41,931 nt of DNA from Saprospiraceae bacterium (GCA_015490715.1 WFXH01000062.1:1-41931), one strand, 5' to 3'. Shown: positions 9,474-19,292, counted from the first letter of the stretch. The notes: generated by a model from the sequence alone, not told the origin. Numbers and translations are program-made.

Positions 9474-11723
9474 ATGATAGAAGATCAAAACATTCGTCCA
9501 GAGGAAAACCCCGATGCATCGTCGATGGCACCTCAGGGATCAGAGGATTCGTCTTCCGGCAAGGCAGAAACTCCTTCGGAGGTAGAGGTGGTAGAAGAGG
9601 ATTTTGACTGGAACATAGGCAACGACTATCAGCTTCCGTACAGTGAGGAGGAGAAGCAGGCCCTCCTGGAGAAGTACACCCAGACGATACGGACCTTTTC
9701 GGAGGGCGATGTCGTCAAGGGGAGGATCCTGGGCTTGACCAAGAGCCATGCCATTGTCGACATCAATTACAAGTCGAATGGGTTGGTTCCGCTATCGGAG
9801 TTTGACGACATGCCGGATTTAAAGCCGGGTGATGAGGTAGATGTGTACATTGAGCGTTTGGAGGATCCCAAGGGGCGGTTGATTTTGTCGAGGAGGAAAG
9901 CCCGTCTGATCAAGGCGTGGGAAATGATCAAGCGCGCCTATGAGACGGGTGAGATCATTCGCGGCAAGATCATCAGCAAGACGAAGGGTGGATTGATCGT
10001 CGATGTAGGGGGATTGGAGACCTTTTTGCCGGGGTCGCAGATCGACGTCAAGCCCATCATCGATTACGATTCGTATGTGGGCAAGACGATGGAGTTTAAG
10101 GTGGTGAAGATCAACGAGGCTATTTTCAACGCCGTAGTATCGCACAAGGCGATCATCGAGTCCGAGCTGGCGGAGCAGCGCGAGAAGATCATACGCGAGC
10201 TGGAGATTGGGCAGGTCTTGGAAGGTACGGTCAAAAATATCACGGATTTTGGCGCGTTTTTGGATCTCGGAGGTGTCGATGGCTTGTTGTATAAAACGGA
10301 CATCTCATGGGTGCGCATTTCGCATCCGTCGGAAGTGCTCGAGCTCAATCAGAAGCTCAATGTAGTCGTGCTCGACTACGACGAGGAAAAAAAGCGGATT
10401 TCCCTCGGGTTGAAGCAGTTGCAGCCGCATCCGTGGGATTTGCTGCCTGAAGACTATAAAGAGGGCAAGATCGTCAAGGGTAAGGTGGTGAAAATCGAAG
10501 ATTACGGGGCGTTTGTCGAGGTCCAACCCGGCGTGGAGGGACTGATTCACCTGTCGGAGGTATCGTGGAGCAACAAGCCCATCAATGCCCGAGAGTACTT
10601 CCAGAAAGGACAGGAAGTGGAGGCTAAGATCATTGCCATCAACAGGGAAGACCGCAGGATGTCGTTAAGTATAAAACAGTTGACTGAGGATCCGTGGAAT
10701 AAGGTCGATGAAAAATACCCCGTGGGAAGTGTCCACAAGGGCAAGGTCATCAACCTGACGCCGTACAACGTCATTGTAGAGCTGGAGGAGGGCATCATTG
10801 GCAGTGTACACGTCAATGACCTTTCGTGGATTAAGCGATTTCACCATCCCTCGGAGTATGTCAACGTCGGTGATGAGATGGATGTCATCGTGCTCGAGAT
10901 CGATAAGGAGCGGCGCAAGCTCATCCTCGGTCACAAGCAGCTGACGGAGAATCCCTGGGATACCTTTGAAGAAGTCTTTGCGGAGGGCACGAGTCATGAG
11001 GCGACTATTCTGCGCATGGAGCGCAATGGAGCTGTCGTCCAATTGCCCTATGGAGTGGAGGGATTTGTCCCGCAAAATCACCTTCGCAAAGAGGATAAAA
11101 GCTATCCCGAAGAGGGCGAAACCATCCCCGTAAAGGTCATTGAGTTCAATCGGGAAAATCGAAGGATCATCTTATCCCATCTGCGCTATTGGGAAGATAA
11201 GAAAAAGGAAGAGCTGGGAGAGGCTGCGGAGCAGGAGCGCAAGGAAGTAGAAAAGGTACTCAAACAACAGAAGAAAGAGACGACGATACTGGGTGAGCTC
11301 GGCGTCTTTGAAGACATTAAGAAAAAGCTCGTAGAAGAAGAGCCTGCCAGTACTGAATCCGAGCAGGTGGAAGCCAAAAAGGAAGAGAGCAAAGAAGTAA
11401 AGGAGGAGAAGGAGATGCCAGAGGATAGTGTCGAGGTGAAGGCTCCAGAGTCGAGTGACAGTGGGGAAGTAGATGATTTGAAGAAGATCGAGGGGATCGG
11501 ACCGAAGATATCCCAGATTCTTCAAGAAGCGGGGATACGCACGTATCGCGATTTAGCCAATACCGATCCCGAAAAGATACGAGAGATATTGCTTCAGGCG
11601 GGGTCGCGGTACAAGATGCACGATCCGACTACCTGGCCGGAGCAGGCTGCGCTGGCTGCCGAAGGCAAGTGGGAAGAGCTCAAAGCCCTTCAAGAGCAGC
11701 TCAAGGGTGGCCGGAAGAAGTGA
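9474..11723 (+). CDS. rpsA: 30S ribosomal protein S1 with C-terminal helix-hairpin-helix extension
   Basis: S1 binds mRNA on the 30S subunit and promotes initiation, which matters in Bacteroidota because Shine-Dalgarno signals are weak. Six S1 RNA-binding domains are visible (about residues 78-570), each ending in the LSxKQL or LGxKQL-type strand followed by PW. A charged Glu/Lys-rich linker spans about 575-660. The last 83 residues start with [13 protein letters not shown] and look like a helix-hairpin-helix domain similar to the extensions found on some Bacteroidota ribosomal proteins. This is not part of classical S1. An upstream in-frame TTG at 9444 would add ten residues; I prefer the ATG at 9474. 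The gene stands alone with its own promoter and terminator. Confidence 0.93.
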   Translation: MIEDQNIRPEENPDASSMAPQGSEDSSSGKAETPSEVEVVEEDFDWNIGNDYQLPYSEEEKQALLEKYTQTIRTFSEGDVVKGRILGLTKSHAIVDINYKSNGLVPLSEFDDMPDLKPGDEVDVYIERLEDPKGRLILSRRKARLIKAWEMIKRAYETGEIIRGKIISKTKGGLIVDVGGLETFLPGSQIDVKPIIDYDSYVGKTMEFKVVKINEAIFNAVVSHKAIIESELAEQREKIIRELEIGQVLEGTVKNITDFGAFLDLGGVDGLLYKTDISWVRISHPSEVLELNQKLNVVVLDYDEEKKRISLGLKQLQPHPWDLLPEDYKEGKIVKGKVVKIEDYGAFVEVQPGVEGLIHLSEVSWSNKPINAREYFQKGQEVEAKIIAINREDRRMSLSIKQLTEDPWNKVDEKYPVGSVHKGKVINLTPYNVIVELEEGIIGSVHVNDLSWIKRFHHPSEYVNVGDEMDVIVLEIDKERRKLILGHKQLTENPWDTFEEVFAEGTSHEATILRMERNGAVVQLPYGVEGFVPQNHLRKEDKSYPEEGETIPVKVIEFNRENRRIILSHLRYWEDKKKEELGEAAEQERKEVEKVLKQQKKETTILGELGVFEDIKKKLVEEEPASTESEQVEAKKEESKEVKEEKEMPEDSVEVKAPESSDSGEVDDLKKIEGIGPKISQILQEAGIRTYRDLANTDPEKIREILLQAGSRYKMHDPTTWPEQAALAAEGKWEELKALQEQLKGGRKK

Positions 11724-11751
11724 GAGCGATTTAACCAGGCATTCATAGAGT

Positions 11752-11779
11752 AAGGGAGCATCTGCATGCTCCCTTTTTT
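11752..11779 (+). terminator. Rho-independent terminator of rpsA
   Basis: A GC-rich stem gggagcat / atgctccc (11754-11761 / 11766-11773) with a 4-nt loop, extended by A-T pairs, is followed by six T. It lies about 30 nt after the rpsA stop codon. Confidence 0.88.
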
Positions 11780-11876
11780 GTTTTGGGCAAGGACGTATAC
11801 TGTTTTGGGCGTTGAAAGCATTGGCATGAAGGCGATGCACCGCACTTCTTGGAATGGGGGATGATGTGCTCACAGG

Positions 11877-12587
11877 TCATTGGATCAGTGACCTGCTCAG
11901 GCGGGCGAGGAGAGGTACGGTGATCAAGGCGGGCAGGAGGTTTTCAATGGGGAGCTCGACAGCGCGGAGCATTTCCAATCCTATGCCGGCGATGAGCAGT
12001 CCGCCTGTGGCCGATATCCATGGGAGTACGGAATCGTCGAGATATCGTCGCAGGAGAGATGCGCTATGGGTAATCGTCGACTGGAAGAGCAATAGCGGTA
12101 GGGCGGCGAAAAGTACACCCACGCCGTAACTGGCTGCTAAGGCGATAGATGTAAAACCGTCAAGGGTTGCTTTGGCGTAAATCAAGGAACGATTGCCCGT
12201 CAGGCCTTCTTCGAGGGAGCCCATCAGGGTCATGGCTCCCACACAAAAGATGACGAAGGCCGCTAAGAGTGCCTCACTAAAGCGCGGATCATGGCTGATG
12301 CCGAAATGCTTGAGGGCATCGGCCAATTGGAGAAAGTGCGCGCGCAAATCCACACCGTTGCCGATGAGCAGGCCTATAAGAAGCCCCATAATGAGGATTG
12401 TCCAACCTTTGGCGTCGGTATGGTGGAGCGTCATTTGGGCGCCCATGATGAGTACGGCCAATCCAACTGTAGAGAGGAGGCTCGTTTGATAGTCTTGGGG
12501 AATGGACTCGTGCAGGAGTAGACCGATGCTCGAACCGACCGTAACGGTGATGGCATTGACAAGTGCACCCTTAGGGATGAGCATCAT
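11877..12587 (-). CDS. DUF554 family membrane protein (YqgA-like)
   Basis: This 236-aa, strongly hydrophobic protein has about six membrane segments and glycine-rich turns (GLLIGLLIGNGVDL, FCVGAMTLMGSLEEGL). The GAMTLMGSLEEGLTGN-type stretch and overall length match the DUF554/YqgA family of inner-membrane proteins of unknown function. It starts 3 nt after the gpmI stop codon, so it is translated from the same message. Two adjacent ATG codons (12587 and 12584) are possible starts. Transport activity has been suggested for the family but nothing here proves it. Confidence 0.8.
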   Translation of the reverse strand: MMLIPKGALVNAITVTVGSSIGLLLHESIPQDYQTSLLSTVGLAVLIMGAQMTLHHTDAKGWTILIMGLLIGLLIGNGVDLRAHFLQLADALKHFGISHDPRFSEALLAAFVIFCVGAMTLMGSLEEGLTGNRSLIYAKATLDGFTSIALAASYGVGVLFAALPLLLFQSTITHSASLLRRYLDDSVLPWISATGGLLIAGIGLEMLRAVELPIENLLPALITVPLLARLSRSLIQ

Positions 12588-12590
12588 AGC

Positions 12591-14120
12591 TTATTGGATG
12601 AAAAGAGGCTTGCCCGTCATGATTTCAGGGATGGGCAGCTGGAGCAGCTGTAGCACGGTAGGAGCGATGTCGTAGAGGTAGCCGCTATCGGTGCGTGGCC
12701 TTTTGTATCTCGGATCGATGAGGATGCAGGGCACGGGATTTTTGGTGTGTGCAGTGTTGGGGCTACCGTCGTCGTTGATCATATAGTCGGCGTTGCCGTG
12801 ATCGGCGGTGATGAGTATGGAGTAGCCGTATAGTCGTGCCAGTGGAATGAGCAATCCAAGGGCGCCATCGACAGCCTGTACGGCTTTGACCACTGCTTTG
12901 AATACGCCGGTGTGGCCGACCATGTCGGGATTGGCGTAATTGAGGCATATAAAATGAGGTTGGGATTGTTCGATTTCTTCGATGAGTCGGTGGGTCACTT
13001 CGTTGGCGCTCATTTCGGGTTGGAGATCGTAGGTAGGTACTTTGGGGGAAGGGATGAGTATGCGCTTTTCGTTTTCGAAGGGCTCTTCTCTCCATCCGGA
13101 GAAGAAGTACGTGACGTGTGGGTACTTTTCGGTTTCGGCGATGCGCAATTGCTTTAAGTTGTGCTGGGCGATGATTTCGCCGAGGGTTTGCTGTACGATT
13201 TCACGCTTGAAGAGGGGATAGACGTCTTTAAAGTGAGGATCGTATTCGGTCATGGTGATGGTGTACAGCGGTAGCTTAGACATTTGGTGCTGAGGGAAGT
13301 CTTCTTGCGTGAGGGAACGGAGAAGCTGACGGAGGCGATCGGTGCGGAAGTTGAAAAATACGGCGGCGTCGCCAGGGCGGATGCGGGGGAGAGGGTTGCC
13401 CTCTGCGTCGGTCAGGATGATGGGCTTGATGAATTCGTCGGTAATGCCTTGCTCATATGAATTTTGGATGGCTTCGATGGGATCGTGGGCTAAGGAGCCT
13501 TTGCCGTGGACTAAGGCGTTGTAGGCTACAGCGGTGCGTTGCCAGCGGCGGTCGCGATCCATGGCGTAGTATCTGCCCACGATAGTAGCCAGATGGACAT
13601 CCGAGTAGGGTTGGATGTGGTTGAGGAGTCTCTGAATGTAGTCGACGGCACTGTGGGGGTCGGTATCTCGGCCGTCGGTAAAGGCGTGGATGTAGATGGG
13701 TTTCGCACCCTTTTTGTGGAGGATGTCGATGAGGGCGAAGAGGTGATCAATGTGGGAATGCACACCACCGTCGGAGACCAGTCCCAACAGGTGGATAGGA
13801 TGATGGTTGTGTCGGCTGTATTCGACGAGTTCGTCGAGGAGGGGATTTTGCTCGAGTTGTTCGCTGGCAATACTGCGGTTGATTTTTTCGAGATCTTGCC
13901 AAATCACTCTTCCTGCACCGATGGTGAGGTGTCCCACTTCGGAGTTGCCCATTTGCCCTTCTGGGAGACCCACGCTGTTGCCGTGGGTGAGGAGGGTACA
14001 GTTTGGAAAGGTGGCGAGGGCATTGTCCATTACTGGCGTCTTCGCACGAGCAATTGCCGATCGCTTCGGATCAGGCCCAATACCCCATCCGTCCAGGATG
14101 ATCAGCAAGACCTTTGACAT
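12591..14120 (-). CDS. gpmI: 2,3-bisphosphoglycerate-independent phosphoglycerate mutase
   Basis: The enzyme interconverts 3- and 2-phosphoglycerate in glycolysis and gluconeogenesis using two metal ions and a phosphoserine intermediate. The 509-aa length is standard. LDGWGIG at residues 9-15 provides the first metal-binding aspartate, and GNSEVGH at 58-64 carries the nucleophilic Ser60. SDGGVHSHIDH, FTDGRDTDP and a C-terminal ITADHGNAD supply the remaining substrate and metal ligands, so the active site looks complete. It is followed by the DUF554 gene after 3 nt. A variant -7 element TAACTTTA (complement of 14146-14153) lies about 26 nt upstream of the ATG and may drive the pair. Confidence 0.96.
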   Translation of the reverse strand: MSKVLLIILDGWGIGPDPKRSAIARAKTPVMDNALATFPNCTLLTHGNSVGLPEGQMGNSEVGHLTIGAGRVIWQDLEKINRSIASEQLEQNPLLDELVEYSRHNHHPIHLLGLVSDGGVHSHIDHLFALIDILHKKGAKPIYIHAFTDGRDTDPHSAVDYIQRLLNHIQPYSDVHLATIVGRYYAMDRDRRWQRTAVAYNALVHGKGSLAHDPIEAIQNSYEQGITDEFIKPIILTDAEGNPLPRIRPGDAAVFFNFRTDRLRQLLRSLTQEDFPQHQMSKLPLYTITMTEYDPHFKDVYPLFKREIVQQTLGEIIAQHNLKQLRIAETEKYPHVTYFFSGWREEPFENEKRILIPSPKVPTYDLQPEMSANEVTHRLIEEIEQSQPHFICLNYANPDMVGHTGVFKAVVKAVQAVDGALGLLIPLARLYGYSILITADHGNADYMINDDGSPNTAHTKNPVPCILIDPRYKRPRTDSGYLYDIAPTVLQLLQLPIPEIMTGKPLFIQ

Positions 14121-14145
14121 CGAACTTCCCCTGTTTTGCAGGGCG

Positions 14146-14153
14146 TAAAGTTA
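14146..14153 (-). promoter_or_regulatory. Possible -7 element (TAACTTTA) for gpmI
   Basis: One mismatch to TAnnTTTG (final A for G), about 26 nt upstream of the gpmI ATG. No -33 match was seen. A short CCCTG/CAGGG hairpin (14129-14143) lies in the presumed leader. Confidence 0.3.
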
Positions 14154-14187
14154 GAAACTATTCTTCACTTAAGATAAGCGCTGTGGA

Positions 14188-15516
14188 TTATTTAGAATGC
14201 TTTGGCAGCTTGCCGAGACTGATGTTGACGCCGGCCGTAAAGTTAAAATATCCGGTCGAGGGGCCGGAAAACTTATAAACTCGATTTAAAGAAAGGTAGG
14301 TCTTTATGAATGCGAGCTTTAAGGAGCTGTATAATCCCAATTGTTGGCTCCCCGATTGGACGTTAAAGCTGGCCCCCAATTGTAAAAACTTCCACGGATA
14401 GAAGGAAAGGTAAATCATGAGTTGGTGGTCGGAAAGGAGTTTGCCATGGGCAAAGCGGTAGACCATGCCGGTGCGAAAATGGCGGTTGAGTTGATAATCT
14501 GCTCCCAGTACGAGCGACCAGGGCAGGGAAGTACGAAACTTGTAGTCAATGGCGTAATCCAGATCTTCGAAGAAGCGCTTGGTGGTATCGATGAGGTTAG
14601 TGAACGTGGTATCGCTGAGGGTTAGGCTATCTAAGCGGATAAAATTTTGAAATCCCGTAAAGGTGGAAGTACCAGAAATGCTCAATTGCATGCTGCTCGA
14701 AGATCCCCAACGGATAAAGCCGATGTCGGTGACGGAGGCGTGCAGGTCGAGGATATCTCTCCAGCGATAGGTTGCGCCGAGGGAAATGCTGGCACCGATG
14801 TTGCGAAAATTGGGTACCAGTCCTCCTGTGAAGAGTTGGAGGGTGGTGTGGACGGCATCGGGTACGACATTGGAGCTCATGAGGCGGTAGTTGCTCTCGA
14901 CGGTCCACTGGTACCACTCGTCGTGGGTCGTAAAGTAGAGCTCACGTCGGGGGGTGTACAGGAGAAATTTACCCGTGAGCAGTGAAACTCGTGCGCCAAA
15001 TTTCCAATCATTCCACTGTCGAGCAATGCCGAATCCCAACTCTCGATAGTTCATGAAATGGCTGCCGAGGCCGATGTAGAGTTTTTCATTGAGGAGCTGG
15101 CCGTTGCCGCGGAGCAACAGGCGAAACACATCGCGCGGGATCATCACTTCGTTATAGGAGCGCAAGCGATAGGAAATGCTGAAAGACCACAGCGGATCAA
15201 ATCGTACGGCGGCAAAAAACACTGGAGCATCCACATTGAGCGCATAATAGTTTTCAAGCGCGGCGTGTTGAAGGCCGCGATTGGGGTTGATATACAGCGT
15301 GTCACGACTTGTACGAAATACATCGCTCCACGGTAGGCCTCGACGTTTGGTTTCAAACTGGATTCCCATGATGCCCACAGTGATTTTTTTATTGGGCATA
15401 TAGGCGGGTTGGAGCTGTTGGAGTTGCCCAATATCGCGAAGTGCGAAAAATTGGAGATCCTGGGCGGGCAGGAGGGTGATCGAACCCATGAAGAGCAATA
15501 GCATCCACCATTTCAT
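14188..15516 (-). CDS. Outer-membrane beta-barrel-like protein, probable DUF5723 family
   Basis: I chose the ATG at 15516 because it gives a clean signal peptide (MKWWMLLLFMGSITLLPAQ), whereas the longer frame starting at 15582 adds a non-secretory leader. The mature part begins DLQFFALRDIGQLQQLQPAY and continues with alternating aromatic strands typical of an outer-membrane barrel, ending in strand-like FNFTAGVNISLGKLPK. The opening QPAYMPNKK and overall layout resemble DUF5723 proteins of Bacteroidota, which have no known function. It lies 87 nt after the lipoprotein gene upstream and is likely in the same transcript. The family assignment is moderate; the envelope location is firmer. Confidence 0.65.
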   Translation of the reverse strand: MKWWMLLLFMGSITLLPAQDLQFFALRDIGQLQQLQPAYMPNKKITVGIMGIQFETKRRGLPWSDVFRTSRDTLYINPNRGLQHAALENYYALNVDAPVFFAAVRFDPLWSFSISYRLRSYNEVMIPRDVFRLLLRGNGQLLNEKLYIGLGSHFMNYRELGFGIARQWNDWKFGARVSLLTGKFLLYTPRRELYFTTHDEWYQWTVESNYRLMSSNVVPDAVHTTLQLFTGGLVPNFRNIGASISLGATYRWRDILDLHASVTDIGFIRWGSSSSMQLSISGTSTFTGFQNFIRLDSLTLSDTTFTNLIDTTKRFFEDLDYAIDYKFRTSLPWSLVLGADYQLNRHFRTGMVYRFAHGKLLSDHQLMIYLSFYPWKFLQLGASFNVQSGSQQLGLYSSLKLAFIKTYLSLNRVYKFSGPSTGYFNFTAGVNISLGKLPKHSK

Positions 15517-15603
15517 ACGGCAAAGGGATTGGAGGTGATTGGTGAGGTTTATGGCTTTCTCTATTGAGCTGGTGTGCAGCATGGTTCGAGGGATTTTAAA
15601 ATT

Positions 15604-17094
15604 TTATTGGACGATCAATTTTATACCTGCGGATATTTCTACGGATTGGTCTTTGGTGACGCGCACGGTGGTGTTGGGGGCGCGATCTGTGGAGATGCGC
15701 AGTACGGCCTTGGCCCTGTCGGCTTTGGGGAGCATGTCTGTCCAGCTGCGGCTGATGGGTATGAGCATTTCGCTCTTGCGGGGTGCGATGACACGACCCT
15801 GATCGTCGACCTGGGCGCTCTGTACGGAGATGGGATTGGAAGTGGGGAGGGAGTCGATGATGGTGTTGTTTTGGTAGAAATACACCTGGAGGTCGAGGGC
15901 TGTGGGCAAGCCGTTGTGGACGATGAGTTTGAGCAGGGCGCTATCGGTGGGCAGGTCGAGGGTAAAGCTGTCGAGGTCGGAGGTGCTGGTCATGACGAAT
16001 CGGTCGACCCATCCGTCGAGGGGCAATTCGACGGTCACTTGGATGCGCATAAAGCTGCTATCGGTGGCAAATCCTATGCTTCGATCGGAGGTATCGGGGT
16101 TGCCGACGCCGAGGAAGTCGTAGATCAGCTGGATGGGATTGGCATTGAAGATGTCGTCGATGTTGCTATTGGCCTTCGAAAAGTTGAAGTGGGTTTGCTT
16201 CACCTGTCCTATTTCGTCGAGGGAGGGATAATTGACTTGTACGCCGTGGCTGATGAGAGGGCTTTGGAGGGGTATTTTGTTGCCGTCTTTGTCGATGACG
16301 AAGAGTTGTTGGATTTCGGCGGCGGCGGGAAAGCCGAAGGAATTAAAGGCTGTGACACGTATGCGGGGGTCGTCGAAGTATATCTTCCCCTCTTTTTGTT
16401 GTTGGAAGACCAATATGTCGATGGTGTCGAGAGGCAGTTCGAAGGTGTTTTTGGCGAAATAGCCTTCGAGGTAGGAGAAGCGCAAGTCTGTGAAGCTCAG
16501 ATACGCCAGGCCCAGGGTGGGGTTGTTGTCGGGCGTGGTAGCGGTCATTTCGATTTCAAAGGAGTTGCCGTTGAGGAATTCGAAGGTGTAGCCAGCCATG
16601 GACTTTTTGATGACCACATCTTTCTGGGGCAGGCATGTGCCTTCCATGACGAATTCGTTGCCGTAGGCATCGTACATCGAAGGGATGCGGATGCGGTAAT
16701 GCACGGTATCTGTAGCATGCGCTACTAATTGGGCAATCATTGTATCTCCCTTGATGTGTCCACGCGTGATGATCTGGTCGTCGATAGGCAGGGGCAAGGT
16801 ATCGCGGCCAGGAGTAATGGGAATGGTTAGCACACCGATGGGCTTAAAGATTTCCTCGCTGTGCACTTTCAAGATGTCTCCCTGATAGATGAAGGCGATG
16901 AGGCCGTCGGGATAGATGTCGACGTATGGGGTAGTGCCATATTCCTCGAAAAGTGAGTCGAGGCTTGCGGAGATGTGAAACAGTGGGATGGCCCATTCGG
17001 TGTCGACGGCATCTTCGATTTCTACCGCATTGGGTGGCGTACATGAGCCCATTAATAGTGCGGTCCATAGGAGCAGAGCGAGGTGTTTTTTCAT
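15604..17094 (-). CDS. Putative envelope lipoprotein, unknown function (496 aa)
   Basis: The N-terminus is a lipoprotein signal: MKKHLALLLWTALLMGSC, with the lipobox ending at Cys18. The rest is soluble and beta-rich, with many Asp/Thr-rich strands, and I recognise no catalytic motif. It probably sits in the outer membrane or periplasm. It is upstream of and in the same orientation as the DUF5723-like barrel gene, so a lipoprotein/barrel pair is plausible. A 7-bp inverted repeat lies just upstream of its start (17108-17130). Confidence 0.7.
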   Translation of the reverse strand: MKKHLALLLWTALLMGSCTPPNAVEIEDAVDTEWAIPLFHISASLDSLFEEYGTTPYVDIYPDGLIAFIYQGDILKVHSEEIFKPIGVLTIPITPGRDTLPLPIDDQIITRGHIKGDTMIAQLVAHATDTVHYRIRIPSMYDAYGNEFVMEGTCLPQKDVVIKKSMAGYTFEFLNGNSFEIEMTATTPDNNPTLGLAYLSFTDLRFSYLEGYFAKNTFELPLDTIDILVFQQQKEGKIYFDDPRIRVTAFNSFGFPAAAEIQQLFVIDKDGNKIPLQSPLISHGVQVNYPSLDEIGQVKQTHFNFSKANSNIDDIFNANPIQLIYDFLGVGNPDTSDRSIGFATDSSFMRIQVTVELPLDGWVDRFVMTSTSDLDSFTLDLPTDSALLKLIVHNGLPTALDLQVYFYQNNTIIDSLPTSNPISVQSAQVDDQGRVIAPRKSEMLIPISRSWTDMLPKADRAKAVLRISTDRAPNTTVRVTKDQSVEISAGIKLIVQ

Positions 17095-17107
17095 GATAAA
17101 ATGATTT

Positions 17108-17130
17108 TACACATGCGTTCGTAATGTGTA
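17108..17130. promoter_or_regulatory. 7-bp inverted repeat upstream of the lipoprotein gene
   Basis: TACACAT (17108-17114) and ATGTGTA (17124-17130) form a perfect dyad with a 9-nt spacer. It is 14 nt upstream of the lipoprotein ATG and just past the stop codon of the preceding gene. It could be an operator or leader hairpin; no T run follows on the transcribed strand. Confidence 0.35.
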
Positions 17131-17144
17131 CAGGGGCAAAACGA

Positions 17145-18560
17145 TTATGGGATGTTGTAATATTGTCCTTTTAAGGGAATTTTAACATCTTCGAATCCGA
17201 AGGAGAGGAGTTTTTGGCGATAGGCGTGCATGGCCTCGGGTTCGCCGTGTACGAGAAAGAGTGTTTTGGTGGACTGTCGCAGGTGCTCTAAGAAGTGAAG
17301 CATGTCGAGGTAGTCGCCGTGGGCGGAGAAGGCTTCCATGACTTTGACGCGAGCGCGCACGGTTTTATACGTGTCGAAAATTTGGACGACTTGTTGGCCT
17401 TCCATGAGTTGGCGGCCGAGGGTGCCGGGGGCGCAATAGCCTACGATGAGCACTGTAGTAGTGGGATCTTCGATGTGGTGGTAGAGATGATGGCGAATGC
17501 GGCCGGCCTGGGCCATGCCCGCTGCGCTGATGATGACGCAGGGACCCTTGTAGCGATTGAGCTTTTTGGATTCCTCGGCGCGACGGATGTAGCGCAGGGT
17601 ATTAAATCCGAAGGGGTCGTCGTCGGTCAGCAGGTATTCAGAGAGCTCGCGGTCGTAGCACTCGGGGTGGTTGCCGTAGATGGCCGTGGCATTGATGGCC
17701 AGGGGGCTATCGACGTATACAGGGATACGGGGCAGGCGGTCTTCGTTGTAGAGCTGGTCGAGCAAGTAGACGATCTCCTGAGTGCGACCGATACTAAAGG
17801 CCGGTATGAGGAGTTTGCCCTTGTCTTGTACGCAGGTTTGGCGGATGATTTCGAGCAATTGGTGTTTTTGGTCCGTCTGAACGGGATGGCGACGGTTGCC
17901 ATAGGTGGATTCGGCGATGAGGTAATCCACTTTGGGCATGGGCTGGGGGTCGCGCAAGATGGGGCGATTGTACCTTCCGATGTCGCCGGTATATCCTATG
18001 CGGAGGGTTTTGCCGTTTTCCTGAATCTCGACTACGACGCTTGCACTGCCGAGAAGGTGGCCGGCATCTCGGAAGAGGAAGCGGATGTGCGGCTTGATGT
18101 TGCACCATTGGTCGTATCCTGTAGTAATAAACTGTTGCATAGTGGGGCCGACGTCGGCGGCAGTGTAGAGGGGCACGCGCTTGTTGCGCTTGCCTGAGCG
18201 GATGGCATCGGCATGGAGCTTGTTGAAATGGCGCACGTCGTCTTCCTGGATGTGTGCGCTGTCGAGGAGGAGGATATGGGTGAGGCTGCGCGTGGCGTGT
18301 GTGGCATAGATGTGGCCTTTAAAGCCGTCTTTGACGAGTTGGGGAAGCCTGCCGGTGTGATCTAAGTGGGCATGACTGAGGATGACGGCATCGATTTCGG
18401 AGGGGTCGAAGAGCCACTCGTTATTCCAGTCCCATATGTTGCGCCCCTTGCCTTGAAAGAGTCCACAGTCGAGCAGGATTTTAGTTCCGTCGTCGAGCTC
18501 AATCAGGTGGCAAGATCCCGTCACAAATTGAGCAGCACCGCAAAAGCGAATTTTCATCAT
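17145..18560 (-). CDS. Beta-CASP metallo-beta-lactamase protein, RNA-processing exonuclease-like
   Basis: The 471-aa protein has the metallo-beta-lactamase motif HAHLDH at residues 63-68, GDIGRYNRPIL, ESTYGNRRH, the beta-CASP segment AFSIGRTQEIVYLLD and the C-terminal SAHGDYLDML and FLVHGEPEAM motifs. This set matches the RNA-specificity (YSH1/CPSF-like) family of metal-dependent nucleases acting on RNA; zinc coordination looks complete. Two adjacent ATG codons (18560, 18557) are possible starts. The gene begins 21 nt after the stop codon of the DNA glycosylase gene, so both are probably one transcription unit. The physiological substrate is not known. Confidence 0.87.
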   Translation of the reverse strand: MMKIRFCGAAQFVTGSCHLIELDDGTKILLDCGLFQGKGRNIWDWNNEWLFDPSEIDAVILSHAHLDHTGRLPQLVKDGFKGHIYATHATRSLTHILLLDSAHIQEDDVRHFNKLHADAIRSGKRNKRVPLYTAADVGPTMQQFITTGYDQWCNIKPHIRFLFRDAGHLLGSASVVVEIQENGKTLRIGYTGDIGRYNRPILRDPQPMPKVDYLIAESTYGNRRHPVQTDQKHQLLEIIRQTCVQDKGKLLIPAFSIGRTQEIVYLLDQLYNEDRLPRIPVYVDSPLAINATAIYGNHPECYDRELSEYLLTDDDPFGFNTLRYIRRAEESKKLNRYKGPCVIISAAGMAQAGRIRHHLYHHIEDPTTTVLIVGYCAPGTLGRQLMEGQQVVQIFDTYKTVRARVKVMEAFSAHGDYLDMLHFLEHLRQSTKTLFLVHGEPEAMHAYRQKLLSFGFEDVKIPLKGQYYNIP

Positions 18561-18581
18561 GTGTGGTGTTTGATGCGTTGA

Positions 18582-19214
18582 TTATTTCGGCCCAATATAG
18601 GCGTTCTGTGCCAGTCGAAATCTCCAGGGCACTTTGGCCCATTCGCCGGCGTAATCGACGCCGATGCGTGGTCCGATGAGTAGCTCTTCTTTGGCTACTT
18701 TGTAACCGTCGTCGCGCAGTTGGATGGGCGCGTCGGGTGTGTACAATTTTATACCGTTGAGGGCAGTTGTGATGCCGAGAGCCTGCGTCCACTTGCCGGG
18801 GCCGTTGGTCAAATTGGGGTGTAAGGTGTGCATGTTGCGCCGCTGGAGCATGAGGGGAATATTGTCGAGGGGCTCAATGGCGCGGACTAGGACGGCGTGC
18901 GCCTTGTCTTTGGGACCTGTGACGACGTTGAAGAGATGGTGGATGCCGTAGCAGAGATAGATATATGCGACGCCACCCGCTTCAAACATGGTTGCGGTGC
19001 GATGGGTGCGGCGGTTGTTCCATGCGTGGCAGGCTTTGTCTTCGGGGGCGCGATAGGCCTCCGTCTCCACGATGCGACCCGAGCAATATTTGCCATCGAC
19101 GAGGCTCACAATCACCTTGCCGAGGAGTGCTTGGGCTATGTGGACGACGTCTTCGCTGGTATAAAACGATGGTGGGAGTAAATCACCGCGGAGTTTGAGC
19201 TTTTGTGCTTTCAT
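18582..19214 (-). CDS. DNA-3-methyladenine glycosylase (AAG/MPG family)
   Basis: This base-excision repair enzyme removes alkylated purines. The 210-aa length is typical of bacterial members. The motif RIVETEAY gives the presumed catalytic Glu52 with Tyr54. His63 (ACHAW) and Tyr89 (YLCYG) are at the spacing seen for active-site and base-flipping residues of human AAG (Glu125, Tyr127, His136, Tyr162). MFEAGG-x-AYIY and the GPGKWTQAL motif are also family hallmarks. It is the first gene of a pair with the beta-CASP nuclease gene and is divergent from the UPF0173 gene. Confidence 0.93.
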   Translation of the reverse strand: MKAQKLKLRGDLLPPSFYTSEDVVHIAQALLGKVIVSLVDGKYCSGRIVETEAYRAPEDKACHAWNNRRTHRTATMFEAGGVAYIYLCYGIHHLFNVVTGPKDKAHAVLVRAIEPLDNIPLMLQRRNMHTLHPNLTNGPGKWTQALGITTALNGIKLYTPDAPIQLRDDGYKVAKEELLIGPRIGVDYAGEWAKVPWRFRLAQNAYIGPK

Positions 19215-19292
19215 GCGACGATGTTGACATTTTATGTAAAATAAAATAGTGGATGGATTGTTTGTACCGTGGAGGAAGGCATCAAAAATCCC

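Noticed and set aside
15517-15582. Longer start for the outer-membrane protein
   Set aside because: It would put 22 polar residues before a good signal peptide; ATG 15516 is preferred.
15574-16728. 384-codon frame on the plus strand opposite the lipoprotein gene
   Set aside because: Gly/Asp/Val-rich antisense shadow; the minus-strand frame has a clean lipoprotein signal and normal composition.
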